From NCBI RefSeq assembly GCF_004114955.1, contig NZ_CP030053.1:3596001-3660000 (forward strand): a DNA stretch of 64,000 nucleotides, in the 5' to 3' direction. Shown in pieces: positions 15,423-24,832 of this stretch. Source of the stretch: Bradyrhizobium guangzhouense. Lineage in GTDB: Bacteria; Pseudomonadota; Alphaproteobacteria; Rhizobiales; Xanthobacteraceae. Made by a program: the position numbers and the translations under genes. The first letter of the stretch is position 1. Every line of letters begins with the position of its first letter. The notes beneath the pieces were generated by a model. The model saw nothing but the letters and a program-made list of their open reading frames with translations, did not search any database and was not told the DNA's origin.

Positions 15423-18083
15423 TCAGTTCGCCTCGCGTCGCACCTCGCTCGGCACCGGCTGCGGGTTGCCGGGCCCCGGCAGGGCGACCGGGCGCAGGCC
15501 GATCAGCTCGGCGGTGCGGATCGCGCTGTCGCGCCAGAACTGGAACGAGTTGATGCGGCTGAGCTCGAGGATCGCGATCGCAACGGCGGCCAGGAACGGT
15601 AGGCTCTGCAGAACCAGCACGCCGGCGAAGATGTAGATCTCGGTGATCTGGCGGAAAGAGTTGGAGGCGATCAGCACGCCGGCGCCGACCAGCAGCAGCA
15701 CGCCGATCACGGCCTCCCAGAACGCCTGGAATTCGATCGACATCCTGCTGAGGCCACCCTTGGATGTGCGCGCGAACGCAATGTGTTCGGTGATCAGGCC
15801 CTGCGCGACCGCGCGCGACACCGTCCATTGCACGCTCATCGCCGCGATCATGGCGCCCAGCATCTGGCCCGGCTTGATCGCGACGCGGGCGCGATACATC
15901 GACAGGAAGTGCGCAAGCGAGACGATGAAGGCGCCGATGATGGGCAGCGTCAGGATCTTGTCGGGAATGGCGATGTCGGCGAAGGCGACGATCGGCACCC
16001 AGACGAGGTTGAGCAGCGCCACGACCACGCCGAGGCTCTCGGCCCCGAGCCAGTTCAGCCAGCCAAGGCCGTATTCGCGCTTCTGGTCGGGCGTCAGCCG
16101 GCTCCGTCCGGGCAGGAACTGCCGCCAGTGCTTCTTCACGATCTGCAGGCCGCCATAGGCCCAGCGGTGGCGCTGCTTCTTGAAGGCCTCGTAGGTGTCG
16201 GGCAGCAGCCCCTTGCCGTAGCGCGTGTTGGTATAGTGGGTGATCCAGCCGAGTTCCTGGATCGCTAGCCCGAGGTCCGAGTCCTCGCAGATCGTGTCGG
16301 ATGACCAGCCGCCCGCCATGTCCATCGCGGCGCGGCGGATCAGGCACATCGTGCCGTGCACGATGACGGCGTTGAGCTCGTTGCGCTGGACCATGCCGAT
16401 GTCGAAGAAGCCGGCATATTCGCCGTTCATGATGTAGTGCATGATCGACAAATCGCCGTCGCGATGCTCCTGCGGCGCCTGCACCAGGCCAACGCGCGGA
16501 TCGGCGAAGGCAGGCACGAGGTCCTTGAGCCAGTCGGGCTCGACGACATAGTCGGCATCGAGGATGCCGATGATCTCGGCGTCCACGGCCGTGCGGTCCA
16601 TGGCGATGCGCAGCGCGCCGGCCTTGAAGCCCTGCACCTTCTCGGCGTTGATGAACTTGAAGCGTTCGCCGAGCGCGCGGCAATGATCCTGGATCGGTTG
16701 CCAGAACGCGGGATCCGGCGTGTTGTTGATGATGACCACGCATTCGTAGTTCGGATAGTCGAGCCGCGACAGCGCATCGAGCGTCTGTTTCAGCATCTCG
16801 ACCGGCTCGTAATATGCGGGGATATGGATCGAGACCTTCGGATAGTAGTTCTCAGGCGCGTTCTCGATCGGCTTGCTCTTGGTGATCAGCCGCTGCGGTG
16901 GCCGGCCGAAGGCGACGGCCGCGATCTCGTCGATACGTGCCATCGCGATGAGGACGAGAGGAACGAGGAGAATCATGCCGAGGGTCAGCGCGAAGGCCGA
17001 GCCGAAGATGAAATAGTGGCCGTTCCAGAACGCGAACACGGTCGCGGCCCACGCGCCGACGCCGTTCGCCGTGGCCGACAGCAGGAAGGCCTGTTTCGCG
17101 GTCGGCTGCGGCAGCCGCAGGATCGGCAGCGACAGCAGCACGCCGACCAGGAGCGCGATCGTCATCAGCTTCCAATAGTCGGGGTTTTCGACAGGGCCGG
17201 TCCAGGCGAATTTCGGCTCGCGGCTGGCGTTGAGGATGCCCCAGTACGGACCGACGCCGCCTTCAAAATACTTCCAGGGCTGATCGATCGCCTCGACGAT
17301 GTTGTAGTCCATGCCGAGCGCTTCGGCACGACTGACGAAATTACGCAGCGTCAGCGCCTGCTGGAACGGACCGGGGTCGGCATTGCGCAAATTGTAGCCT
17401 GCGCTCGGCCAGCCGAACTCGGCGATGACGATGCGCTTGCCGGGGAACTGGTTGCGCAACAGGTTGTAGCGGTCCACGGCCTGGTCGACCGCCTGATCCG
17501 AGCGGAAGTTTTCCCAATAGGGCAGGACGTGGGCGGCGATAAAGTCGACGTTGGAGGCAAGGTCGGGGTTGTCGCGCCAGATGTTCCAGATCTCGCCGGT
17601 GGTGACGGGCACGCGCACCGCGCTCTTCACCTTCTTGATCATCTCGATGAGGTCTTCCACCTTTTGCTCACCGCGATAGATCACTTCGTTGCCGACCACG
17701 ACGCCGTTCACGTTGCTGTTCTTGCGCGCGAGCTCGATGGCAGCCTTGATCTCGCGCTCGTTGCGCTCCTCGTCCTTGCCGATCCACGCGCCGACGGTGA
17801 CCTTGAGCCCGAATTCGGCGGCGATCGGGGGCACCAGCTCGTTGCCCTCCGTGGACGAGTACGACCGGATCGCCCGCGTCATGGTCGCGAGTTTTTTCAT
17901 GTCGGCGCGAATCCGTTCGGGGTCGACGGTGTTGTCGACGACATGCCCGGGTTCGAACGGCGTATAGGACAGGCTCGGCAACAGGCCTTTGAAATCAGGC
18001 GCGGGTTCCCGGTCGCGCAGGACTCCCCAGATGCCCGCATGGAGCACGGACACGAGCAACAAAACGGCGGCGACAACGCGCAT
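15423..18083 (-). CDS. ndvB: NdvB: membrane glucan synthase (GH17-like domain + GT2 domain)
   Basis: An 886-residue membrane protein from ATG 18083; an in-frame start at 18146 would give 907. An N-terminal helix is followed by a periplasmic glycoside hydrolase family 17-type domain (about 30-300) with both catalytic Glu motifs (VVGNEVIYRGE, IAEFGWPSAG). Membrane helices then lead into a family-2 glycosyltransferase domain (about 415-670) with the nucleotide-sugar DAD motif (GILDADYVVEP, 509-511), the EDSD motif (about 600) and QRHRW (637-641). Further helices follow at the C-terminus. This matches NdvB of B. japonicum, which uses UDP-glucose for cyclic beta-(1,3),(1,6)-glucan needed for osmotic adaptation and nodulation. 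ndvD lies upstream on the same strand, and ndvC is divergent from ndvD. A dyad lies 110 bp upstream. Confidence 0.9.
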   Translation of the reverse strand: MRVVAAVLLLVSVLHAGIWGVLRDREPAPDFKGLLPSLSYTPFEPGHVVDNTVDPERIRADMKKLATMTRAIRSYSSTEGNELVPPIAAEFGLKVTVGAWIGKDEERNEREIKAAIELARKNSNVNGVVVGNEVIYRGEQKVEDLIEMIKKVKSAVRVPVTTGEIWNIWRDNPDLASNVDFIAAHVLPYWENFRSDQAVDQAVDRYNLLRNQFPGKRIVIAEFGWPSAGYNLRNADPGPFQQALTLRNFVSRAEALGMDYNIVEAIDQPWKYFEGGVGPYWGILNASREPKFAWTGPVENPDYWKLMTIALLVGVLLSLPILRLPQPTAKQAFLLSATANGVGAWAATVFAFWNGHYFIFGSAFALTLGMILLVPLVLIAMARIDEIAAVAFGRPPQRLITKSKPIENAPENYYPKVSIHIPAYYEPVEMLKQTLDALSRLDYPNYECVVIINNTPDPAFWQPIQDHCRALGERFKFINAEKVQGFKAGALRIAMDRTAVDAEIIGILDADYVVEPDWLKDLVPAFADPRVGLVQAPQEHRDGDLSIMHYIMNGEYAGFFDIGMVQRNELNAVIVHGTMCLIRRAAMDMAGGWSSDTICEDSDLGLAIQELGWITHYTNTRYGKGLLPDTYEAFKKQRHRWAYGGLQIVKKHWRQFLPGRSRLTPDQKREYGLGWLNWLGAESLGVVVALLNLVWVPIVAFADIAIPDKILTLPIIGAFIVSLAHFLSMYRARVAIKPGQMLGAMIAAMSVQWTVSRAVAQGLITEHIAFARTSKGGLSRMSIEFQAFWEAVIGVLLLVGAGVLIASNSFRQITEIYIFAGVLVLQSLPFLAAVAIAILELSRINSFQFWRDSAIRTAELIGLRPVALPGPGNPQPVPSEVRREAN

Positions 18084-18192
18084 CGCGGCTAAACCAAAAG
18101 GGGCTGAGGGGGCAGGGAAGCGGATCCGACCCCGAGATCCGACCAAGTCCGCGGCAAAGGGAGCATACCTCTGCCGCGCGGTTTCTCAACTG

Positions 18193-18222
18193 TCATGGCC
18201 TCATGTCCTTATGAGGGCATGA
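18193..18222. promoter_or_regulatory. 12-bp inverted repeat between ndvD and ndvB
   Basis: TCATGGCCTCAT (18193-18204) and ATGAGGGCATGA (18211-18222) are complementary except for one pair, with a 6-nt spacer. The dyad lies 110 bp upstream of the ndvB start and 76 bp downstream of the ndvD stop. Without a T tract on the minus strand it is more likely an operator or mRNA processing hairpin than a terminator. A smaller perfect dyad (TCGTTC-CT-GAACGA) lies at 18266-18279. Confidence 0.4.
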
Positions 18223-18297
18223 CCTTTTGGGAAAGCGCGGCAGTGCCAACCCCAGCTATCGCCGATCGTTCCTGAACGACAGGTGAAACGGTCGCGG

Positions 18298-18894
18298 CTA
18301 TTTCTGGGGTGCGGGCGAGGGGCTTGCAGCAGGCGTCGGGCTCGCGGCCGGCTGGGCAGCCGGCGCCGCGCCGTTGGTCTGCGCCGGGGGCTGGGAGGCT
18401 GCCGTTGCGGCCTGTTGCGGCTGGGCAGCCGGATTGATCCAGCAGGCGTGGACGCGGCTGTCCAGGGTCTCGGCGACCTTGGGGTCGATCTGGGCGCCGA
18501 ACCGGGTCAGGCAGCGGAACGCGGCCTGGATGTGACCGCCGGGACAGCCGAAGCGGTCATAGAGGTCGAGATGGCGGAACGCGGTATCGAGGTCGTCCCG
18601 CCACATCAGCCGCACCACGCGCCGGCCGAGCCAGACGCATTCGGGATTGCCGGCCGGTCCGTTGATGGCCTGGGCGGCCTCGGCGAATTCGTCGGTGCGG
18701 CGCTGGTTCTGGGCGGTGGCGTCCTTGGCGGCGTCGGCAGGCTGGGCGGCGGCCTTGCCCTGGTCGGGGGCGGGTGTCCCGCTCTGGGCAGATGCGCCGA
18801 CGAGGCCAGTCAGCAAGACAACGCCGGAAACGGCCAACGAGGCGGCGAACCGCCGCAGGACCGCATTTCGTAACTCCAACACCCGTCGCCGCAT
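18298..18894 (-). CDS. ndvD: NdvD-like protein of the cyclic glucan locus
   Basis: A 198-residue protein from ATG 18894 (SD GGGGA). One N-terminal membrane helix or signal segment is seen (FAASLAVSGVVLLTGLVGASAQ). An Ala/Pro linker follows, then a compact middle with three Cys (NPECVWLGRR, DRFGCPGG, AFRCLTRFG) plus VHACWINP, and a Pro/Ala-rich tail. It lies between ndvB and ndvC, where B. japonicum has ndvD, a one-TM protein needed for glucan synthesis in vivo but not by membranes in vitro. The published size (about 26 kDa) exceeds this ORF (about 20 kDa), so the identification rests on position and the single TM. Confidence 0.6.
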   Translation of the reverse strand: MRRRVLELRNAVLRRFAASLAVSGVVLLTGLVGASAQSGTPAPDQGKAAAQPADAAKDATAQNQRRTDEFAEAAQAINGPAGNPECVWLGRRVVRLMWRDDLDTAFRHLDLYDRFGCPGGHIQAAFRCLTRFGAQIDPKVAETLDSRVHACWINPAAQPQQAATAASQPPAQTNGAAPAAQPAASPTPAASPSPAPQK

Positions 18895-19226
18895 GAATTC
18901 CCCAATGTCTCAGCCGTCCGCCCGCGCGGGAGGACCTCGCGGACGCCGGCCGTGATGGCGTCCAATTGGGTCTCCAATGCGGCGGAAAAGTCCCGCGAAA
19001 TCCATTGGCCTGTATTTGGATTTTTGTCCAGCAAAGTCACGATCCTAGGGGATGGCCGATCAGCCGCAGCCCAATTCGTCGGGGAGAGGGTGCGTCCGGC
19101 CTCGGTCACCCCCTTGGCAGACGGCGTGCGAGCAGGTAATCGACGGACCCTTCGCGGAGGACGGAACAAATTTCACTTCGTACGCCACTGGCGCTCCTGC
19201 TCGTCTCACTGGGTGCGATTGCTGCC

Positions 19227-20786
19227 GTGTGGTGGTGGCTTGCCACGCCGATCACGCTCGCGCGCGCCCCCATCGACCCCAATGACAAGGTCCAATGCGT
19301 CTCCTATGCGCCGTTCCGCGGCGAACAGACGCCATTGAACCCATGGACCCAGATCGAGGCCGACCAGATCGAGCAGGATCTGCGCCAGCTCAAACAGATC
19401 ACCGACTGCGTCCGCACGTACTCCATTGAAAATGGGCTCGACCAGGTGCCGGCGGTTGCGACCAAGGTCGGCGGGCTGAAGGTGATCCAGGGCATCTGGC
19501 TCGGAAGCAACCGCGCCAAGAACTTTGCGCAAGTGGCGACCGCGGTCCGTCTCACCAAGGAATTCCCCGACACCATCTCCGCGCTCGTCGTCGGCAATGA
19601 AGTGCTTCTGCGTGGCGAGATGACGACGCAGGACCTCATCGCGATCATCCGTTCGGTCAAGGCGCAGGTCACCGTGCCCGTGACTTATGCCGACGTTTGG
19701 GAGTACTGGCTGAAGAACCGCGAGGTCTATGACGCCGTCGACTTCGTCACCATTCACATCCTGCCTTATTGGGAGGACGTGCCGGTAAAGGCGAAATTCG
19801 CCTCGTCCCATGTCGAGGCGATCCGCGAACGGATGGCGGCGGCGTTCCCTGACAAGGAGATCCTGATCGGCGAAACCGGCTGGCCGAGCGAAGGCCGCAT
19901 GCGCGATGGCGCGCTGCCGTCGCGCACCAACCAGGCGCGCGTCGTCTCGGAGATCCTGGCGCTCGCGAAGTCGCAGAAGTTTCGCGTCAATCTCATCGAG
20001 GCCTATGACCAGCCGTGGAAGCGGCGGCTCGAAGGCACCGTCGGCGGCTATTGGGGCCTGCTCGATTCCGTGCGGCGCCAGCTGAAATATCCGCCGGGCG
20101 AGCCGATCAGCAATTTCCCCCTGTGGAAATGGTACATGGGATCAGGCATGGGCCTCAGCGTGCTGGTGTTCGCGGTCGCCGGCATCACGCTGCGGCGCCG
20201 GCCCTGGACGCCGCGCTTCTCGGCCTGGCTTGCCGTCGGCATCTCCGCGACATCGGCGGGCATCCTGCTCGGGATCGCGGCCGACAAGATGTACTACGAG
20301 AGCTACGGCTGGGGCGGCTGGCTGCAATGGGGTGCGCTGCTGCTGGCCGGCATCTTCTCGCCGATTTTCTGCGCGCAGGCGCTCGTCATCGGCCGCAACC
20401 TGCCAAGCTTCCTCGACCTGCTCGGTCCGCGCGAGGGCCGCAAATGGTCGAAGCTTTCGGCCGTGCTCGGCCTGACCCTGGCGGTGACGGCTGTGATCGC
20501 GGCCGAGACCGCGCTCGGCTTCGTGTTCGATCCGCGCTACCGCGACTTCCCCTATGCCTCGCTGACGATGGCGGTGGTGCCGTTCGCACTGCTGATGCTG
20601 AACCGGCCGCAGATCGGCGTGCGCCCGATCGCGGAATCGGTGTTCGCCGGGCTATTGGCGGTGTCGGCGGTCTACGTGTTTCTGAACGAAGGTCGCGAAA
20701 ATTGGCAGGCGATGTGGACCTGCGCGATCTATCTCCTGTTCGCGCTCACGCTGTGGCGGGCGCGGGCCGAGCAAAGCCAAGGATGA
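19227..20786 (+). CDS. ndvC: NdvC: glucan synthesis protein (GH17-like domain + membrane domain)
   Basis: 519 residues from the first standard start, GTG 19227. A periplasmic GH17-type domain (about 20-290) carries both catalytic Glu motifs (VVGNEVLLRGE, Glu125; IGETGWPSEG, Glu216) and the AYDQPWKRRLEG segment. About six membrane helices follow (for example GMGLSVLVFAVAGITL). In B. japonicum NdvC is needed for the beta-1,6 linkages of the cyclic glucan. The reading frame continues upstream for 19 more codons from ATT 19170, with GGAGG at 19156-19160. These encode the first half of the expected N-terminal helix (SLRTPLALLLVSLGAIAAV), so the real start is probably upstream and non-canonical. 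Its 3' end overlaps the converging gene by 41 bp. Confidence 0.85.
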   Translation: MWWWLATPITLARAPIDPNDKVQCVSYAPFRGEQTPLNPWTQIEADQIEQDLRQLKQITDCVRTYSIENGLDQVPAVATKVGGLKVIQGIWLGSNRAKNFAQVATAVRLTKEFPDTISALVVGNEVLLRGEMTTQDLIAIIRSVKAQVTVPVTYADVWEYWLKNREVYDAVDFVTIHILPYWEDVPVKAKFASSHVEAIRERMAAAFPDKEILIGETGWPSEGRMRDGALPSRTNQARVVSEILALAKSQKFRVNLIEAYDQPWKRRLEGTVGGYWGLLDSVRRQLKYPPGEPISNFPLWKWYMGSGMGLSVLVFAVAGITLRRRPWTPRFSAWLAVGISATSAGILLGIAADKMYYESYGWGGWLQWGALLLAGIFSPIFCAQALVIGRNLPSFLDLLGPREGRKWSKLSAVLGLTLAVTAVIAAETALGFVFDPRYRDFPYASLTMAVVPFALLMLNRPQIGVRPIAESVFAGLLAVSAVYVFLNEGRENWQAMWTCAIYLLFALTLWRARAEQSQG

Positions 20787-21126
20787 GCAGGCCGATCGCA
20801 AGGCCTGCCAGCACGATGTTGTAGAGCACGATGCCAAGGCCGGCTGCGACCACGCCGAGCGTGAGCAGCACGATCGAGGGCCGCATCAGATTAAGCGTCG
20901 CGATCACGAGTGCGACGATGCCGAAGACCGAGTTCTTGAACAGCGACGTCGACACCGAGCGCGCCTTGCAGATCATGGTCTGCAAGCCGGCGTCGCAGGC
21001 GAGCGCCACCGTCGAGAACTCGATCGCGAGATAGCGCACATAGAGCGCCCAGCCGACGGTGACGAAACCGACGACGATGAGAAACTGGACCTGATAGGGC
21101 GTGAGGCGAAACGGCTTCTTTGTCAT
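20746..21126 (-). CDS. Small polytopic membrane protein
   Basis: A 126-residue protein from ATG 21126 with three to four membrane helices (VQFLIVVGFVTVGWALYV near the N-terminus, VFGIVALVIATLNLM, IVLLTLGVVAAGLGIVLYNI, LAGLAIGLLILGFA). A short Cys-containing loop (ALACDAGLQTMICKARSVS) lies between the first and second helix and may be periplasmic. It overlaps the 3' end of ndvC tail to tail (20746-20786). No known family recognised. Confidence 0.7.
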   Translation of the reverse strand: MTKKPFRLTPYQVQFLIVVGFVTVGWALYVRYLAIEFSTVALACDAGLQTMICKARSVSTSLFKNSVFGIVALVIATLNLMRPSIVLLTLGVVAAGLGIVLYNIVLAGLAIGLLILGFARPAPATA

Positions 21127-21377
21127 GGGCGCAATATGGTCGGGATGGCGGGTGGGAGCAACAGGGGCGGGGCATTTTTACGCCGGCCGCACGGCTCGGC
21201 CCGCTGGCTTTGCTGCTGCATTCCGCGCGCATCGGAACCGTAGCGATACGGATTTGCGAAAGTTCTGACCTGCCCTAGCTTTCGATCGGAACGCGCGGGG
21301 CGTGATTGCTGATTCGATATCAGGAACCGATCACCTCGTTCAAGAGCGCGCTGGTGAGGACGCGAACGGGGTTGGCA

Positions 21378-21464
21378 ATGACTGAAGCGTTGCAGATCAA
21401 TTTTGCACTATGGGGCATGATCATCTGCGCGGCGATCAAGATCAGCCATCTGATGGCCTTTTAG
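21378..21464 (+). CDS. Possible 28-residue membrane peptide
   Basis: A tiny ORF (MTEALQINFALWGMIICAAI, then KISHLMAF) with one hydrophobic helix, preceded by a G-rich stretch (ACGGGGTTGGC). It stands alone in a 450-bp gap between converging or divergent genes. Only its composition and possible SD support it. Confidence 0.3.
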   Translation: MTEALQINFALWGMIICAAIKISHLMAF

Positions 21465-21574
21465 TCGATCGCATCGGTCACCAGATCGTGGCGCGCAAGC
21501 ATGGATAGGATGTAGCCCCGGCGTCGTTCGCGCGCCTCTGGGCTCCGGCTCGTCAATCGAGTGCCTTGATCACC

Positions 21575-22987
21575 CTACCGCCTGAAGAACGACGATATCG
21601 TCGAAGCCGCCGACGCTGTCTCCGGTGGCTTGGCTGCGGCGGCCGCCGGCTGCGGCGCCGGCTCCTCGCGCTTTGACGAGCGTTTGGAGGAGTAGCTGCG
21701 GCGATGTTTTTCGGGCTTGGCGGTCGGTGCGGGCGCGGCCGTGGGCGTCGCCTCGGCCTGCGGCACCGACTCCTGGGTCTTCTCGGAATTCTTCTCCGAT
21801 CCCTTGCCCTGTCGCTTATCCCCGGATTTGTCCGCGCTACCGCGCATCGACAGGCGTTGGCCGTCGAAGACCGTCGTCTCGCAATGACGGTCGCTTTCGG
21901 CAAGGCCCGCGCAGAGCTTTGCGGCGGCGGCGGCGTTGATCAGTGGACCGGCACCGAGCCGGAGCTGCATGCCGAGGCCGTTCGAGCCTTCCTTGATCAT
22001 GATGATCGGGCGGAGTGCTGATATCTCGGGGTTGGACTTGCTCAGCCCGCGCCAGAGCGCGCGCAAGCCGTCGACCGAATTGGCACCGCCGAGCTCGATG
22101 GCAAAACGGGTCTGCTGAACTGTGATGGCGGGCGCGTCGGTTTCTGCTGCCTCAGCCGGCTTGGCTGATGCCGCTGCGACTTCGGTCGGAGCTGGCGCCG
22201 GTTCGGGCTTCTTGTCGGCGGCTTTCTCGGCCGACTCCGGCTGAATCAGTTTCGACGCCGCGGGATCGGGCGGTGCCATGATCGACTTCTGCGGCACCAA
22301 TGGAAGAATGGGGACATTCGATGCCGTGGCCGGCGACTGCGGAACCAGCGAGGCAGCGGCCGCGGTCTGTGGCGGCGGGCTCGACTGATCCTTCATAGCC
22401 TCTTTCGAGCTGTCCTTGCTCGAGCTGTCCCTGCTCGCGACGTCCTTGGGCTCCTTGCCGGAAGCGGCGCGCGGCTTGTCGACCAGCGAGGCGGCCGTCG
22501 ATGCGACCGGTGCGACCTCCGGTGCCGGCGTCGCCGGCTGTGCGGTGGCGACGGGGGCGTCCTGCGGCTTCTCGGCTGGCGCTGGCTGGGATGTCGCGTT
22601 CTGCTTGGCGATGGCGCCGGTGACGGAATCGAGTCCCTGCTCGAGCACCGTGACGCGCGAATAGAGCCGGTCGCGATCGGTGTTCAGGGTGTCGATTGCG
22701 GAGGCGAGGCGGCGGGCTTCTAGCTCGCTTTGCTTGGTCAGCACCTGAATCTGATCGGACTGGCGGGCGAGATCGGCGGAGGCAACCTGGTCGCGCCGCC
22801 AGCCAAGTTGCGCCTGGTTGGCCATCACGGCGACCACGACGGCGCCCACGGCGGTGACGCCCCACGAGCCAAGCCGCCACAGCATGCGACGATCGAACGC
22901 GCCTTCCTCGGCCAAAAATCCGGAGAACAGCCCGCCGGTCTCCTTGTCGCCGAAGGCATCCGCCAGTGGGTCGGAATCCTTTGCCAT
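21575..22987 (-). CDS. Bitopic membrane protein with disordered linker and SPOR-like C-terminal domain
   Basis: About 470 residues from ATG 22987; a longer frame starts at 23032. The cytoplasmic N-terminus (MAKDSDPLADAFGDKETGGL) is followed by one TM helix (WGVTAVGAVVVAVMANQA, about 42-60), a coiled-coil stretch (SDQIQVLTKQSELEARRLAS) and a long Ala/Pro/Ser/Lys-rich disordered middle. A folded module then appears (RFAIELGGANSVDGLRALWR, ending in KLCAGLAESDRHCETTVFDG), which resembles a SPOR-type peptidoglycan-binding repeat. The tail is Lys/Pro-rich. A role in envelope or division processes is possible but not shown. It is divergent from glmU with about 180 bp between. Confidence 0.65.
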   Translation of the reverse strand: MAKDSDPLADAFGDKETGGLFSGFLAEEGAFDRRMLWRLGSWGVTAVGAVVVAVMANQAQLGWRRDQVASADLARQSDQIQVLTKQSELEARRLASAIDTLNTDRDRLYSRVTVLEQGLDSVTGAIAKQNATSQPAPAEKPQDAPVATAQPATPAPEVAPVASTAASLVDKPRAASGKEPKDVASRDSSSKDSSKEAMKDQSSPPPQTAAAASLVPQSPATASNVPILPLVPQKSIMAPPDPAASKLIQPESAEKAADKKPEPAPAPTEVAAASAKPAEAAETDAPAITVQQTRFAIELGGANSVDGLRALWRGLSKSNPEISALRPIIMIKEGSNGLGMQLRLGAGPLINAAAAAKLCAGLAESDRHCETTVFDGQRLSMRGSADKSGDKRQGKGSEKNSEKTQESVPQAEATPTAAPAPTAKPEKHRRSYSSKRSSKREEPAPQPAAAAAKPPETASAASTISSFFRR

Positions 22988-23167
22988 GAACGTTAAGTGC
23001 CCAGCCCTGTCTGGCTTCCCCGAATCAATCAAGGAACATTAACAGGAAAACCCACCCGCACTTGAATTCCGGTCGTTTGCGGGGGTAGCAAGGCGGCAAG
23101 CTCAGGCGGCATCGGCGTGTCGCCCGTCGAGTTGATGATCGATTCGGCCATATTTGACAGGATTGCG

Positions 23168-24523
23168 ATGACCATCCGCTCAAGCCTCACGATCGTGCTC
23201 GCCGCCGGCGAGGGCACACGCATGCGATCCAACCTGCCGAAAGTGCTGCATTGCGTCGCCCACCAGTCGTTGCTGGCCCATGTGCTTGGCGCCGCTCCAC
23301 AGGGAACCGGCACCGCGCTCGCGGTCGTGATCGGTCCTGATCATCAGGCCGTCGCGGACGAGGCAAAGCGTATCCGCCCCGACGCGCTCATCTTCGTGCA
23401 AGCCGAGCGGCTCGGTACCGCGCATGCGGTGCTGGCGGCGCGTGAGGCCATTGCGCGCGGCGTCGACGATATCCTGATCGCCTTCGGCGATACGCCACTG
23501 ATCTCGGCCGAGACCTTTGCGCGGCTGCGCGCACCGCTCGCTGGCGGGGCCGCGATCGCCGCGCTCGGCTTCCGCGCCCAGGACCCGTCAGGCTACGGAC
23601 GCTTCATCGTCGAGGGTAACAGGCTGGTGGCGATCCGCGAGCATGCCGATGCCAGCGCGCAGGAGCGCAAGATCGATCTGTGCAATGCCGGCGTGATGGC
23701 GATCGACGGCCGTCGCGCGCTCGCGATCCTCGACAGGATCGGCAATGCCAATTCCAAGGGCGAGTATTATCTGACCGATGCGGTCGGCGTTACCAACGAC
23801 AATGGATGGGAGTCCGTCGTGATCGAAACCAGCGAGGACGAAGTGCGCGGCATCAACACCAAGGCCCAGCTTGCGGAAGCGGAAGGCGTGATGCAGGCGC
23901 GGCTGCGCAAGGCTGCGATGGAGGCGGGCGTCACGCTGATCGCCCCCGAGACCGTCTTTCTCGCCGCCGACACCGTGTTCGGCAAGGACGTCATCATCGA
24001 GCCGTTCGTGGTGATCGGCCCCGGCGTGTCGATCGCCGACGGCACCGTGATCCATTCCTTCTCGCATATCGTCGAGACCACGCTCGGCAAGAAGGTGTCG
24101 GTCGGGCCCTATGCCCGGCTGAGGCCGGGCACGTCGCTTGGCGACGGCGCCCGGATCGGCAATTTCGTGGAGACCAAGGCGGCAACGCTGGAGGCCGGCG
24201 TCAAGGTCAACCATCTCTCCTACATTGGAGATGCCACCGTCGGTGCCGCCTCCAACATCGGGGCCGGCACCATCACCTGCAACTACGACGGCTTCAAGAA
24301 GCACAAGACGGTGATCGGGCAGGGCGCGTTCGTGGGCACCAATTCCTCGCTGGTCGCGCCGGTGAAGATCGGCAACGGCGCCTATATCGGCTCGGGCTCC
24401 GTGATCACGCGCGACGTGCCAGATGACGCGATGGCGCTGGAGCGCAACCAGCAGACCATCCGCGAAGGCGGCGCGGCGCGCTATCGCGAGATGAAGACGG
24501 GCGGGAAGAAAACTGAAAAGTAG
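23168..24523 (+). CDS. glmU: GlmU: bifunctional UDP-N-acetylglucosamine synthesis enzyme
   Basis: A 451-residue bifunctional enzyme from ATG 23168. The N-terminal uridyltransferase domain (about 1-230) carries the nucleotide-binding loop [18 protein letters not shown] and FGDTPLIS. The C-terminal left-handed beta-helix acetyltransferase (about 250-451) shows hexapeptide repeats and the conserved [20 protein letters not shown] and [16 protein letters not shown] blocks. It acetylates glucosamine-1-phosphate and couples it to UTP. The product feeds peptidoglycan and lipid A. glmS, one gene downstream, supplies the earlier step. Confidence 0.97.
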   Translation: MTIRSSLTIVLAAGEGTRMRSNLPKVLHCVAHQSLLAHVLGAAPQGTGTALAVVIGPDHQAVADEAKRIRPDALIFVQAERLGTAHAVLAAREAIARGVDDILIAFGDTPLISAETFARLRAPLAGGAAIAALGFRAQDPSGYGRFIVEGNRLVAIREHADASAQERKIDLCNAGVMAIDGRRALAILDRIGNANSKGEYYLTDAVGVTNDNGWESVVIETSEDEVRGINTKAQLAEAEGVMQARLRKAAMEAGVTLIAPETVFLAADTVFGKDVIIEPFVVIGPGVSIADGTVIHSFSHIVETTLGKKVSVGPYARLRPGTSLGDGARIGNFVETKAATLEAGVKVNHLSYIGDATVGAASNIGAGTITCNYDGFKKHKTVIGQGAFVGTNSSLVAPVKIGNGAYIGSGSVITRDVPDDAMALERNQQTIREGGAARYREMKTGGKKTEK

Positions 24524-24541
24524 CTGGAGAAGTCGGCGGCG

Positions 24542-24763
24542 CTATTCGTCGTCGGCGAATTCGGAGAAGATCGCGCGCGTCAGGCGCCAGCCCCGCGGCT
24601 TGGCGCGCTTGATCGGCTCGCCTTCGGGATGCTTGATGAAGACAGGCTTGCTTTCCTTGCCGCGCTGGGGTGGCGGCCAATGCGCAAGGTGCGTGCCGGA
24701 GGTCTCGCTGGCACGGATATACATCGATGACAGACCTTTGCGGTCGGACGTAGTGGCTTTCAT
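24542..24763 (-). CDS. Small basic hypothetical protein
   Basis: A 73-residue protein from ATG 24763 (AAGG just upstream). It is basic and Pro-rich (THLAHWPPPQRGKESKPVFI) and ends acidic (IFSEFADDE). It lies in the gap between glmU and glmS on the opposite strand. No domain recognised. Confidence 0.45.
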   Translation of the reverse strand: MKATTSDRKGLSSMYIRASETSGTHLAHWPPPQRGKESKPVFIKHPEGEPIKRAKPRGWRLTRAIFSEFADDE

Positions 24764-24802
24764 GGCCTTGGTCTCCCGGTCGGGAATCGTTGGCCAAACT
24801 TG

Positions 24803-24832
24803 TTGACATCCGGTTAATGCGCGCGGTTAAAG
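24803..24832 (+). promoter_or_regulatory. Candidate glmS promoter
   Basis: A consensus -35 TTGACA (24803-24808) is followed after 18 bp by TTAAAG (24827-24832). It lies about 155 bp upstream of the glmS start. A perfect 12-bp palindrome, CAATAATTATTG (24889-24900), lies in the presumed leader. No ribozyme or known riboswitch fold was recognised. Confidence 0.35.

Noticed and set aside
16356..18092. Open frame of 578 codons on the plus strand
   Set aside because: Antisense shadow of ndvB.
18810..19169. Minus-strand frame in the ndvD-ndvC gap
   Set aside because: Overlaps the ndvD start in another frame and has no SD or domain; ndvD from 18894 is better supported.
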